A stretch of 13,852 bases of DNA from an uncultured Solimonas sp. Its GTDB lineage: Bacteria; Pseudomonadota; Gammaproteobacteria; Nevskiales; Nevskiaceae. Where the stretch lies: contig CAMLDZ010000076.1 in assembly GCA_946478985.1 (NCBI GenBank), forward strand, positions 1 through 13,852. The letters are read 5' to 3'. Made by a program: the position numbers and the translations under genes. This document shows, piece after piece, positions 1-6,608 of the stretch (the stretch's first letter is position 1; each line of letters opens with the position of its first letter). The notes beneath the pieces were generated by a model that was not told the DNA's origin, did no database searches, and saw only the letters and a list, made by a program, of their open reading frames with translations.

Positions 1-4
1 CAAC

Positions 5-33
5 AAAAGGGAGGCGAACTTGCGATCGCCTCC
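5..33 (-). terminator. Probable rho-independent terminator for the minus-strand AraC gene
   Basis: A perfect 8-bp inverted repeat, GGAGGCGA (10-17) and TCGCCTCC (26-33), encloses an 8-nt loop. Read on the minus strand, the hairpin is followed by CTTTTGTTG, a short U-tract. It lies about 155 bases past the AraC stop codon with no gene between, so it is the natural end of that transcript. The U-tract is short and interrupted, and the window edge hides what lies beyond. Confidence 0.5.
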
Positions 34-121
34 AAGGTACATCCCCAAGCAGCACCAGATGGGAATGCGCGGATTGCGCAAAAACGGGAGCTGCGACGAG
101 ACCTTAAGCCTGCTTCCTAAA

Positions 122-164
122 GCCCGCCTTGGCTGCGCAGCCGAAGGGGGTCCGGCGTGCGGGC
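122..164. repeat. Nested inverted repeat downstream of the AraC gene
   Basis: The 12-bp palindrome GGCTGCGCAGCC (131-142) sits inside a weaker outer pair, GCCCGC (122-127) and GCGGGC (159-164). It lies in the 3' untranslated region of the minus-strand AraC gene and could fold in the transcript. No U-tract follows it, so it is not a convincing terminator on its own. It may be a 3'-end stabilising structure or chance in GC-rich DNA. Nothing else is seen in 34-189. Confidence 0.25.
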
Positions 165-189
165 CAGTGTTGCGCGCCCCGCTCGTCCC

Positions 190-1218
190 TCAGCGCGCCG
201 AGGCGCGCACCGGGCGCCGGGTGGCGCGCTTGCGTTCTCGGTACTGCACCGGCGTCATGTGCGACCAGCGCTTGAAGGCGCGATAGAAGGTGCTGGGCTC
301 CGAGAAGCCGGTCAGGTAGACGATGTTCTCGATCGCCTCGTCGGTGCCGGCCAGCAGCCGCTTGGCGAGCGCGAAGCGGAAGTCGGCCAGCAGTTCGGAG
401 AAGCTGGTGCCGGCGCGCGAGAGTTCAAAGCGCAGGCGCCGTGTCGGCACGCCCAGCTCGGCGGCCACGTCTTCCAGGGTGAGCGCGTCCAGCTCCAGAC
501 GCTGCGCGAACAGTTTCTGGATGCGCTCGATCAGATCGTGTCGGCGCAGTTTGGACAGGCGGCGCTCGGCCAGGTCCTCATGCAGCTTGAGCAGGTCCGG
601 ATCCCAGCGCGGCGAGCGGTACTGCAGCACGGCGCGGTCGAACCAGATCTCGTTCTGCGTAGCGCCAAAGCTGACCTGGCAGCCGAAGGTCTTGTCGTAA
701 TCGGCGTTGCTGGCGCGCTGGCTGCAATGCAGCGCCACCCGTAGCGGCACGAACTGCTGCTCGGTGACGCTGCGCAGGAACTGCACCCATTCGTAGGTCA
801 TGACGATGTCGGTATGGCGCAGTTGCGGCGCATCGGCGGCGGTGCCCTTGACCAGCAGACGCGCGCCCTGTTCGTCGTCGACGATGCGGACATTGAGGGC
901 ATCGCTGAGCAGGCGCAGATACTTCAGTGAGCGCTCCAGACCCTCGGCGAGCGTGGCGCTGCTGAACAGCAGGTATTCCAGCACTTCACCGTGGAATACC
1001 GGCAGATGCGGACACAGATGCAGGCCCACTTCCGGATCGCCGGTGACGGCTTCCACGGTCTCCCAGAAGTACGCCTGCAGTTCGTGCGGCGTGCGCATCT
1101 CGCGCAACGGCAGGTCCTCGGCGTTGTAGCCGAGGCGCTCGTAGATGGCGTTGACATCGAGGCCGGCGTTGACCATGCCGCGATGAATGATCTCCAGAAA
1201 CTGTCCCGAGTCGCGCAT
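190..1218 (-). CDS. AraC-family transcriptional regulator (OruR/ArgR-like architecture)
   Basis: A 342-residue DNA-binding regulator, the usual length for AraC proteins with an 'arabinose-binding-domain-like' N-terminal half. That half runs to about residue 210 and contains motifs typical of the OruR-like subgroup (GDPEVGLHL; later FGCQVSFGATQNEIWFDRAVL). The C-terminal 100 residues hold the paired AraC helix-turn-helix: first helix pair around LTLEDVAAELGVPTRRL, then GTSFSELLADFR, and the second around IVYLTGFSEPSTFYRAFKRW followed by TPVQYR. The family usually activates nearby catabolic genes in response to a small ligand. Here the co-oriented mutarotase lies 124 bases upstream and the acyl-CoA dehydrogenase is divergent beyond it; either could be a target, but no operator was recognised. 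The Shine-Dalgarno sequence is weak. The family call is firm; the ligand is unknown. Confidence 0.9.
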   Translation of the reverse strand: MRDSGQFLEIIHRGMVNAGLDVNAIYERLGYNAEDLPLREMRTPHELQAYFWETVEAVTGDPEVGLHLCPHLPVFHGEVLEYLLFSSATLAEGLERSLKYLRLLSDALNVRIVDDEQGARLLVKGTAADAPQLRHTDIVMTYEWVQFLRSVTEQQFVPLRVALHCSQRASNADYDKTFGCQVSFGATQNEIWFDRAVLQYRSPRWDPDLLKLHEDLAERRLSKLRRHDLIERIQKLFAQRLELDALTLEDVAAELGVPTRRLRFELSRAGTSFSELLADFRFALAKRLLAGTDEAIENIVYLTGFSEPSTFYRAFKRWSHMTPVQYRERKRATRRPVRASAR

Positions 1219-1342
1219 ATCGTTGTTATCCGTCAGGAGCGGGGGCCCTTGTATCGGGCTTGCGGCCGAGTTTGCCGAAATGACAACTCGATGACCAGAG
1301 CAAAGGCCTGCGCCCGGATCGATGTGCGCTGGTAAATCGGGC

Positions 1343-2176
1343 TCAGCGGACTTTCAGGATCTGCGCGGCGCTCCAGCTTTCGCCGGCAGCCACATGCACC
1401 GGCGCGCCGATCGTCGCTGCCTCCAGGCACAGCATGTGACGCCAGCCGCCGGGATCGAGGTCGGCCAGCGCCGCAGCCTTGGTCTCGCCCGGGTTCCACA
1501 CCACCAGATCGCTGAAGCCGCGGCTCTGCACGGACACGGTCCGTTCGCCGTCGGCGAGCGTGATCGCGGGCGGCGCGTCGAAGTAGATGCGGTCTACTTC
1601 GCCGGCAATCGCCAGCGCGTCCTCGCGCTGGCTGCAGAGGCGATTGCCGTCGGCGGAATCGCGGTAGCGCAGGCCGGCCAGCCCGTGCACGCGGGCGCGG
1701 CTGATCTCCGCTACGCGCAGGTAGCTGTGCAGCGCCGCCGTGAACGAGAACGCGCTGTCGCCGGTGTTGTCGATGCGCAGCTGCACTTCCAGCACCGCGC
1801 TGCCGATCAGCACCTGCAGTTCGGCGGCGAACGCATGCGGCCAGGCGGCGCGTGTCGTCGCCGAGTCTTCGAGCGAGAAGCGCGCATAGGCGCGGCCCTC
1901 GGCGTCGTGGCCGGCGCCGCGTTGTGACCAGGTCAACGCGCGGGCAAAGCCGTGCTTGCTCAACGGCCCCTCACTCGCAAACTGCGGAAAGATCACCGGC
2001 ACGCCGCCGCGGATGGCGAGGCCGGGGCCGATCTGCGAGCGCGAACTCAGATACAGCTGTTCCTCGCCGCCCTGCGGAATCCACGACGTCAGGTGCGCGC
2101 CGTGCGCACTGATGGCGGCGCGGGCGCCGTCGGCGGCTTCGATCTGCAGCACGGGAATGGCGGAAGGCGTGCTCAT
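1343..2176 (-). CDS. Aldose 1-epimerase / D-hexose-6-phosphate mutarotase-like protein (YeaD family)
   Basis: A 277-residue cytosolic protein with the galactose-mutarotase beta-sandwich signature. Visible motifs are the substrate-loop segment IRGGVPVIFPQF (about 55-66), KHGFAR with His75, ALHSYLRV with His150, and the likely catalytic base Glu252 in CLEAATIG near the C-terminus. Arg, two His and Glu are the residues the family uses to interconvert alpha and beta anomers of glucose 6-phosphate or related sugars. The frame stays open to an ATG at 2272, but that adds 32 Arg/Ala-rich residues with no family character; MSTPSAIPVLQ at 2176 is the natural start. It precedes the AraC gene on the same strand. 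No sugar-metabolism neighbours are present, so its role here is probably housekeeping. Confidence 0.88.
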   Translation of the reverse strand: MSTPSAIPVLQIEAADGARAAISAHGAHLTSWIPQGGEEQLYLSSRSQIGPGLAIRGGVPVIFPQFASEGPLSKHGFARALTWSQRGAGHDAEGRAYARFSLEDSATTRAAWPHAFAAELQVLIGSAVLEVQLRIDNTGDSAFSFTAALHSYLRVAEISRARVHGLAGLRYRDSADGNRLCSQREDALAIAGEVDRIYFDAPPAITLADGERTVSVQSRGFSDLVVWNPGETKAAALADLDPGGWRHMLCLEAATIGAPVHVAAGESWSAAQILKVR

Positions 2177-2349
2177 GTTCTGCGCGGGCTCTGACAAGTG
2201 TTCCGCCGCAGGATGCCAAGCAAGCGCGCATCGCTGCAAACCGCCGCGCCACGCTTGGCGGCGGCGCTGCAAGCCCAGGCGCCGCGGCCAATGCCGGGCT
2301 CATGCTGCGTCGCCACAATCGCCGCAAATTCTCCTCCGGCCGCGATCCC
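2177..2349. promoter_or_regulatory. Divergent intergenic region, mutarotase / acyl-CoA dehydrogenase
   Basis: This 173-base GC-rich gap separates two divergent start codons, so it must hold both promoters or be fed by leaders from them. I see no convincing -35/-10 pair. An imperfect inverted repeat around 2240-2265 (CCGCCGCGCC against GGCGGCGGCG) could fold. Neither start has a good Shine-Dalgarno; the stretch before 2350 reads CTCCTCC, the complement of one. Confidence 0.4.
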
Positions 2350-4167
2350 ATGCCTGCCTACAAAGCGCCGCTGCGCGACATCCGCTTTCTGTTCAACGAA
2401 GTCTTTGACTACCCGGCGCACTACGCCAGGCTCGCCAACGGCAAGGACGCCGATCCACAGACGGTCGAGGCGATCCTCGGCGAGTGCGCGCGCTTCTGTG
2501 AGGAGGTGCTGTCACCCCTGAATCAATCCGGTGATGAGGAAGGCTGCCACTTCGACAACGGCGAGGTCCGCACGCCCAAGGGCTTCAAGGCGGCTTACGC
2601 CGAGTACGTGGCCGGTGGCTGGCAGGGTCTTTCGCATCCCGTCGAGTACGGCGGTCAGGGCATGCCGATTTCGCTGGGCCTGGTGAAGACCGAGATGATT
2701 GGCACCGCCAACTGGTCGTTCGCGATGTATCCGGGCCTGTCGCTGGGCTGCATGAACACGGTGATGCAGTACGCCAGCGAGGAGCAGAAGGCGCTGTACA
2801 TGCCGCCGCTGACCGAGGGCCGCTGGACCGGCACGATGTGTCTGACCGAGCCGCAATGCGGCACAGACCTCGGGCAGGTGAAGACCAGGGCCGAGTTGCT
2901 GGCCGACGGCTCCTACGCGCTGACCGGCACCAAGATCTTCATCTCCGCCGGCGAGCACGATCTGGCCGAGAACATCATCCACATCGTCCTCGCCCGTCTG
3001 CCGGACGCGCCGAGCGGCACCCGCGGCATCTCGCTGTTCCTCGTGCCCAAATTCCTGCCGAAGGCCGATGGCAGCCTCGGCGAGCGCAATCCGGTGAACT
3101 GCGCGTCGATCGAACACAAGATGGGCATTCGCGCGTCGGCAACAGCGGTGCTCAACTTCGACGGAGCGCGCGGCTGGCTGATCGGCGCGCCGAACCAGGG
3201 TCTGGAGGCGATGTTCACCTTCATGAACACGGCACGCATCGGCACCGCGATCCAGGGCGTTTGCCACGCGGAGCTGTCGTTCCAGGGCGCGCTGGCCTAC
3301 GCCAAGGACCGCCGCTCGATGCGCGCGCTGTCCGGCAAGAAGGAGCCGGACAAGGCCGCTGACGCGATCATCCATCACGCCGATGTGCGCCGCATGCTGC
3401 TGACGCAGAAGGCCGTGGCCGAAGGCGGCCGGGCGATGATCTACTTCGCCGCGCAGTACGCCGATCACATGGTCAACGGCGTCATCGCCGGCGATCAGAA
3501 AGAGTACGAGCGCTGGGACAACAAGCTCGGCTTCCTGACGCCGATCCTCAAGGGCTTCCTCACCGAGCTGGGCCTGGAAGCCGCCAATCACGGCATGCAG
3601 GTGTTCGGCGGCCATGGCTACATCAAGGAACACGGCATGGAGCAGATCGCGCGCGATGCGCGCATCGCCACGCTCTACGAAGGCACCACCGGCATCCAGG
3701 CGCTGGATCTGCTGGGCCGCAAGGTACTGGTGATGACGCGCGGTGGCGCGGTGCGCGAGTTCAGCGCGCTGATCGGCAAGTTCGCCGTCGAGCACATGCG
3801 CAACGCCAAGATGCGCCGCTATGCCACGCAGCTGGCCAGGCTGGCCGCTGAATGGAACGTGCTGACCATGCGCATCATGCTCACCGCGCGCAAGGATCGC
3901 GACAGCGTCAGCGCCGCCAGCCATCACTTCCTGATGTATAGCGGCTACGTGACGATGGCGTATTTCTGGGCGCTCCAGGCCGCCGCCGCCGGCAGCAAGC
4001 TCGCGCAGGGCGGCGCAGAGTCACCCGAGTTCTACAAGGCCAAGCTGGCGACCGCGCGCTTCTACTTCGATCACCTGCTGCCGCGAGCCAAGGGCCATGC
4101 GGCGTCGATGATCAAGCCGAGCCGTTCACTGACCAGGCTGCCGGTGGAGCACTTCGCTTTCGGCTGA
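2350..4167 (+). CDS. Acyl-CoA dehydrogenase, ~600-residue class (FadE/DmdC-like)
   Basis: A 605-residue flavoenzyme that introduces an alpha,beta double bond into an acyl-CoA and passes electrons to ETF. The length and the N-terminus PAYKAPLRDIRF match the long subfamily containing DmdC (3-methylmercaptopropionyl-CoA dehydrogenase) and several FadE proteins, not the 380-residue class. Domains in order: helical N-domain with GGQGMP (about residue 100), beta middle domain with MCLTEPQCGTDLG and TGTKIFISAGEHD, and the C-terminal helical domain with QVFGGHGYI and ARIATLYEGTTGIQALDLLG. The likely catalytic base is Glu444 in YEGTTGIQ. A C-terminal extension typical of the subfamily follows (about 480-600). 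The start at 2350 is chosen over an in-frame ATG at 2302 because relatives begin at this motif. The substrate cannot be told; the esterase follows 94 bases later. Confidence 0.92.
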   Translation: MPAYKAPLRDIRFLFNEVFDYPAHYARLANGKDADPQTVEAILGECARFCEEVLSPLNQSGDEEGCHFDNGEVRTPKGFKAAYAEYVAGGWQGLSHPVEYGGQGMPISLGLVKTEMIGTANWSFAMYPGLSLGCMNTVMQYASEEQKALYMPPLTEGRWTGTMCLTEPQCGTDLGQVKTRAELLADGSYALTGTKIFISAGEHDLAENIIHIVLARLPDAPSGTRGISLFLVPKFLPKADGSLGERNPVNCASIEHKMGIRASATAVLNFDGARGWLIGAPNQGLEAMFTFMNTARIGTAIQGVCHAELSFQGALAYAKDRRSMRALSGKKEPDKAADAIIHHADVRRMLLTQKAVAEGGRAMIYFAAQYADHMVNGVIAGDQKEYERWDNKLGFLTPILKGFLTELGLEAANHGMQVFGGHGYIKEHGMEQIARDARIATLYEGTTGIQALDLLGRKVLVMTRGGAVREFSALIGKFAVEHMRNAKMRRYATQLARLAAEWNVLTMRIMLTARKDRDSVSAASHHFLMYSGYVTMAYFWALQAAAAGSKLAQGGAESPEFYKAKLATARFYFDHLLPRAKGHAASMIKPSRSLTRLPVEHFAFG

Positions 4168-4261
4168 GCGCTGCGAGGGGGCTGCGCCGCGGCGGACGGA
4201 ACCGCATCCGCGATGCGACAATCCAAGGCAGATCACCACGATCTGTCCCAGGGAGCGGAAC

Positions 4262-5308
4262 ATGCGGAAATCGTCCATCACGGCGCGGCGCGGCTTGCTG
4301 ACGGCTCTCGCCGTGGCGGCAGTGGGCCTGAGTCTGCCCGCCTGCGCGCAGACCTTGCGCGAACGTCTGGCCGAGCGGCGCGCCGAAGCCCAGGCCCAGA
4401 AGCAGGAGCAGACAGCCGAATCGGCCGAACTGCCGGCCAAGGGCGATCCCTCGACCGCGCAAAAGCGCACGCTGCAGTTCGGCGGCCAGACTCGCACGTA
4501 TCTGGCGCAAGTGCCCAAGGGCGGCAAAGGCCCGCTGCCGGTGATCGTGCTGCTGCATGGCGGCACCGAGACCGCCGAGGACGCCTGGAAGGAAACCAGC
4601 CTGCCGACGCTGGCAGCCAGCCAGAACTTCATCCTCGTCGCGCCGCAAGGCATCGACAAGCACTGGAACGACGGACGCGGCAACACCATTGCCGGAGACG
4701 CCGCTTCCACCGCCGACGATGTCGGCTTCCTCAAAGCCTTGATCGCGCAGACCGTGCAGCGCGACGGTGGCGACGCCAAGGCCGTGTTCATGGTCGGCGC
4801 GTCCAACGGCGGCTTCATGACGATGCGCTTCGCTTGCGACGCCGCCGATCTGTTGCGCGGCGCGGCCAACGTCGTTTCCAACCTGCCGCAGGACACTGCC
4901 AGCAATTGCCGGCCTGCCAAGGCGCTGCCGTGGCTGTCGATCAACGGCATGAAGGATCCGGTCATCCCGTTTCTCGGCCAGGCGGCCGGCACCAAGAACC
5001 GCAAGGGCGAGCCGCAGCCGGCGCTGCTGTCCGCGGATGCGACGTTCTCGTTCTGGGCGGACCGTAACAAGTGCGGCCGGCCGGTGGTGCAGCGCATTGG
5101 CCGCGCCGTCGAGAAGCGCACGCGCAGCGGCTGTGCGGCGGGGGGCGAGTCGGTGCAGTACGTGATCCAGGATTCCGGGCACGTCTATCCGGGTCTGGAG
5201 ATCAAGCGCCCGCTGATTGCCAAGCTGCTCGGCGGCACCAATCTGGAGATCGACTCCGGTACCACGATCTGGGGTTTCTTCCGCGGCGTGCTGAACAGCG
5301 GCAAGTAA
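4262..5308 (+). CDS. Exported alpha/beta-hydrolase, PHB-depolymerase / LpqC-like esterase
   Basis: A 348-residue protein with an N-terminal export signal: basic residues, twin Arg at 9-10, a hydrophobic stretch 11-25, then LPACAQ. The end can be read as a signal-peptidase I site after ACA (residue 29) or a weak lipobox with Cys28, so it is either periplasmic/secreted or a lipoprotein. A charged helical linker (about 30-60) precedes the catalytic domain. The expected triad is visible: Ser181 in VGASNGGF (nucleophile elbow), Asp232 in GMKDPVIPF, His307 in SGHVYPG; LLHGG near residue 100 supplies the oxyanion hole. Several Cys may form disulfides. The family hydrolyses polyhydroxyalkanoate oligomers, feruloyl or acetyl esters; which applies is unknown. 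A Shine-Dalgarno GGGAG (4251-4255) supports the start. It is followed by a strong terminator. Confidence 0.85.
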   Translation: MRKSSITARRGLLTALAVAAVGLSLPACAQTLRERLAERRAEAQAQKQEQTAESAELPAKGDPSTAQKRTLQFGGQTRTYLAQVPKGGKGPLPVIVLLHGGTETAEDAWKETSLPTLAASQNFILVAPQGIDKHWNDGRGNTIAGDAASTADDVGFLKALIAQTVQRDGGDAKAVFMVGASNGGFMTMRFACDAADLLRGAANVVSNLPQDTASNCRPAKALPWLSINGMKDPVIPFLGQAAGTKNRKGEPQPALLSADATFSFWADRNKCGRPVVQRIGRAVEKRTRSGCAAGGESVQYVIQDSGHVYPGLEIKRPLIAKLLGGTNLEIDSGTTIWGFFRGVLNSGK

Positions 5309-5317
5309 GCAGAAAAC

Positions 5318-5360
5318 AAAACGCCCGGCGCGCTCGTCCCTCGAGCGCGCCGGGCGTTTT
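5318..5360. terminator. Bidirectional rho-independent terminator between convergent genes
   Basis: A perfect 19-bp inverted repeat (5318-5336 and 5342-5360) has a core of CGCCCGGCGCGCTCG and a 5-nt loop TCCCT. The plus strand continues with a run of six T (5357-5362). Read on the minus strand, the complement of AAAACAAAA gives TTTTGTTTT. It therefore terminates both the esterase gene (stop 5308) and the convergent SDR gene (stop 5372). It is the clearest terminator in the window. Confidence 0.93.
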
Positions 5361-5371
5361 TTGTTGCCGCC

Positions 5372-6175
5372 TCAGCCCGCGGAAATGCCGCCGTTGACGC
5401 TGATGACCTGGCCGGTGACGCGCGCCGCCTCCGGGCTGGCCAGGAAGACGATCATCGCCGCCAGATCATCCGGCACACAGACGCCGAGGCTGGCCATGCT
5501 CTCGATCTGCGCGAACAGCTTGGCGCTGAAGCCGGCGTGCTGGACGTGATGCGCGGTCGGCGTGCCGCCGATCAGCGACGGCGTCAGCGCATTGACGCGC
5601 ACGCCGGAGCGCTTGGCTTCCATCGCCAGCGTGCGTGAGAACACTGTGATCGCCGCCATCGCCGCGCCCAGGATGGTCTCGCCCGGCGTCGGCACCTTGG
5701 CGGCGTCCGAGGCGACGTTGAGGATCACGCCGCCCTGGCGTTCACGCATCAGCGGCAGCACCAGCCGGCTCATCAGCATCGGCGCCGAGGTCACCGACAG
5801 CAGGATCGACTGAATGTCCTCCGCCGGAATCTGGTGCAGCGGATTCGGCGTGTAGCGGCTCATGTCCACCGTGCAGTTGACCAGGATGTCGATGCTGCCC
5901 AGCTTGGCGCTGGCTTGCTCGGTGATGCGGCGGGCCTGGTCGAGCTGATTGGCGTCGCCCTGGATGAAGTGCACCGTGGCGTCCGGCACCACACTCAGCA
6001 CGGCCTGCCGCGCGGTTTCGCCGCGCTCGGCATTGCGGCCGACGATCGCGATGTCACGGATGCCTTTGCGGGCGAGCTGCGTGGCCGTTGCCAGCCCCAC
6101 GCCGGAGGTGCCGCCGACGATCAGGGCTCCGCTCTCGGAGAAGGGACGGACGATCACTGCAGGACGTTCTGCCAT
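5372..6175 (-). CDS. SDR-family protein lacking the YxxxK catalytic pair
   Basis: A 267-residue protein with the Rossmann fold of short-chain dehydrogenases: the cofactor loop GGTSGVGLA (21-29), the segment SIDILVN, the strand GGVILNVAS, and the C-terminal GQVISVNGGISAG. The catalytic-site segment is degenerate. Ser156 (NVAS) is kept, but 13 residues later, where FabG-type enzymes have Tyr, there is Leu169, and the Lys four further on is Met173 (LGAAM). The NNAG motif is also changed (VNCTV), as is the PG after the active site (TPSLIGG). Family membership is certain; ordinary NAD(P)-dependent oxidoreductase activity is doubtful. A non-enzymatic binding or regulatory role, or unusual chemistry, is possible. 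Minus-strand Shine-Dalgarno AGGAAA (6184-6189) supports the start. It is divergent from, and probably co-regulated with, the BCR/HAD operon. Confidence 0.85.
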   Translation of the reverse strand: MAERPAVIVRPFSESGALIVGGTSGVGLATATQLARKGIRDIAIVGRNAERGETARQAVLSVVPDATVHFIQGDANQLDQARRITEQASAKLGSIDILVNCTVDMSRYTPNPLHQIPAEDIQSILLSVTSAPMLMSRLVLPLMRERQGGVILNVASDAAKVPTPGETILGAAMAAITVFSRTLAMEAKRSGVRVNALTPSLIGGTPTAHHVQHAGFSAKLFAQIESMASLGVCVPDDLAAMIVFLASPEAARVTGQVISVNGGISAG

Positions 6176-6211
6176 TGCCGGGTTTCCTGATAAAAAAATA
6201 AAAAAACAAAC

Positions 6212-6226
6212 AGTTAAATGAACTGA
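6212..6226 (-). promoter_or_regulatory. Possible weak attenuator/terminator in the SDR gene leader
   Basis: On the minus strand, CAGTT-N5-AACTG forms a 5-bp stem followed at once by TTTGTTTTTTTATTTTTTT (down to about 6192), inside the 5' leader of the SDR gene. A second short GC stem, CCGCC-CC-GGCGG, lies just upstream. This has the layout of an intrinsic terminator, but the stem is short. The U-rich tract may instead simply help ribosome loading at the start codon. Confidence 0.3.
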
Positions 6227-6294
6227 GCCGCCGGGGCGGGCTGGGGCCTGGAGTATCGCAGTCCGAGCAGCCGGCCGGGCGTCGCGCAGCGAAG

Positions 6295-6323
6295 ATTATG
6301 GTGAGATGCACTCATCAACTCAA
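6295..6323 (-). promoter_or_regulatory. Sigma70-like promoter for the SDR gene
   Basis: On the minus strand, a -35 box TTGAGT (6323-6318) and a -10 box CATAAT (6300-6295) are separated by 17 bp. These match the TTGACA/TATAAT consensus at 4 and 5 positions. The spacer contains one copy of the TGAG-N5-CTCA dyad. Transcription would start near 6288, giving a leader of a little over 110 bases. Confidence 0.55.
6302..6314. promoter_or_regulatory. Putative operator A (TGAG-N5-CTCA)
   Basis: The dyad TGAGATGCACTCA lies wholly between the -10 and -35 boxes of the minus-strand SDR promoter. It shares both arms, and the following T, with the dyad at 6452-6464. A further matching half-site, ATGAGTG (6333-6339), faces it and makes a wider imperfect palindrome, 6309-6339. 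Binding here would block RNA polymerase. The TetR protein encoded at 10210-10965 is the best candidate, by inference from location only. Confidence 0.5.
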
Positions 6324-6443
6324 GTCAAGTTCATGAGTGGCCATTTAAATGTCACCAAAAGGCGGTTTTAACGAATGAAAAATAACAACATATTTTTTGT
6401 TGAGTTTAACTTTATTAAATTCCACGAACGAATTCGGATCGAC

Positions 6444-6473
6444 TTGCATGCTGAGTGTTACTCATTTCATAAT
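6444..6473 (+). promoter_or_regulatory. Sigma70-like promoter for the BCR/HAD operon
   Basis: A -35 box TTGCAT (6444-6449) and a -10 box CATAAT (6468-6473) are separated by 18 bp. The spacer carries the second copy of the dyad. Transcription would start near 6480, giving a leader of about 130 bases before the first start codon at 6609. The -35 is only partly consensus, as expected of a regulated promoter. Confidence 0.55.
6452..6464. promoter_or_regulatory. Putative operator B (TGAG-N5-CTCA)
   Basis: The dyad TGAGTGTTACTCA sits inside the -35/-10 spacer of the operon promoter, in the same position relative to the promoter as operator A on the other side. The five-base arms TGAGT/ACTCA are perfect around a GTT centre. 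Size and placement suit a TetR-family repressor. Confidence 0.55.
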
Positions 6474-6516
6474 GCCAAAAATCACGGGCCGCCGGAAGGG
6501 CGAAGCGGGTCTCGGC

Positions 6517-6534
6517 GACGGTGAAGTCACCGTC
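6517..6534. promoter_or_regulatory. 18-bp palindrome in the operon leader
   Basis: GACGGTGA-AG-TCACCGTC is a perfect inverted repeat with 8-bp arms and a 2-base centre, about 40 bases downstream of the predicted transcription start and 75 bases before the first gene. As DNA it looks like an operator for a dimeric regulator, different in sequence from the TGAG/CTCA sites. As RNA the 2-base loop would be too tight, so an operator is more likely than a riboregulator. Confidence 0.4.
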
Positions 6535-6608
6535 ATGCAACACCGGGTCAGGCGCCATCATGCGCCGTGGTATCCCGCAGCCTGGCCATCATTGGTTAAG
6601 AACTGGAT

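Larger units (their letters stand above)
6176..6608. promoter_or_regulatory. AT-rich divergent regulatory region (433 bp)
   Basis: This is the only long non-coding stretch and it differs sharply in base composition: 6190-6220 and 6340-6480 are rich in A/T runs, while all flanking genes are GC-rich. It contains two opposed sigma70-like promoters, two copies of a 13-bp dyad, a larger imperfect palindrome (6309-6339), a small inverted repeat CAACA-N7-TGTTG (6386-6402) and, in the operon leader, an 18-bp palindrome (6517-6534) and a GGCGC-N6-GCGCC hairpin (6551-6566). It holds no credible protein gene of normal size. Confidence 0.8.

Noticed and set aside
2177..2272. A 32-codon longer start for the mutarotase
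   Set aside because: The extension is Arg/Ala-rich and GC-driven; the protein family begins close to the ATG at 2176.
2302..2349. A 16-codon longer start for the acyl-CoA dehydrogenase
   Set aside because: The added residues (MLRRHNRRKFSSGRD) have no family character, and relatives begin at the PAYKAPLRD motif. Neither start has a good ribosome-binding site, so the choice rests on the protein.
2512..3927. A 471-codon minus-strand frame inside the acyl-CoA dehydrogenase gene
   Set aside because: It is antisense to a fully recognised enzyme and has no motif of its own.
4112..5182. Overlapping minus-strand frames opposite the esterase
   Set aside because: The plus-strand frame has a ribosome-binding site, signal peptide and catalytic triad; the reverse frames have none of these.
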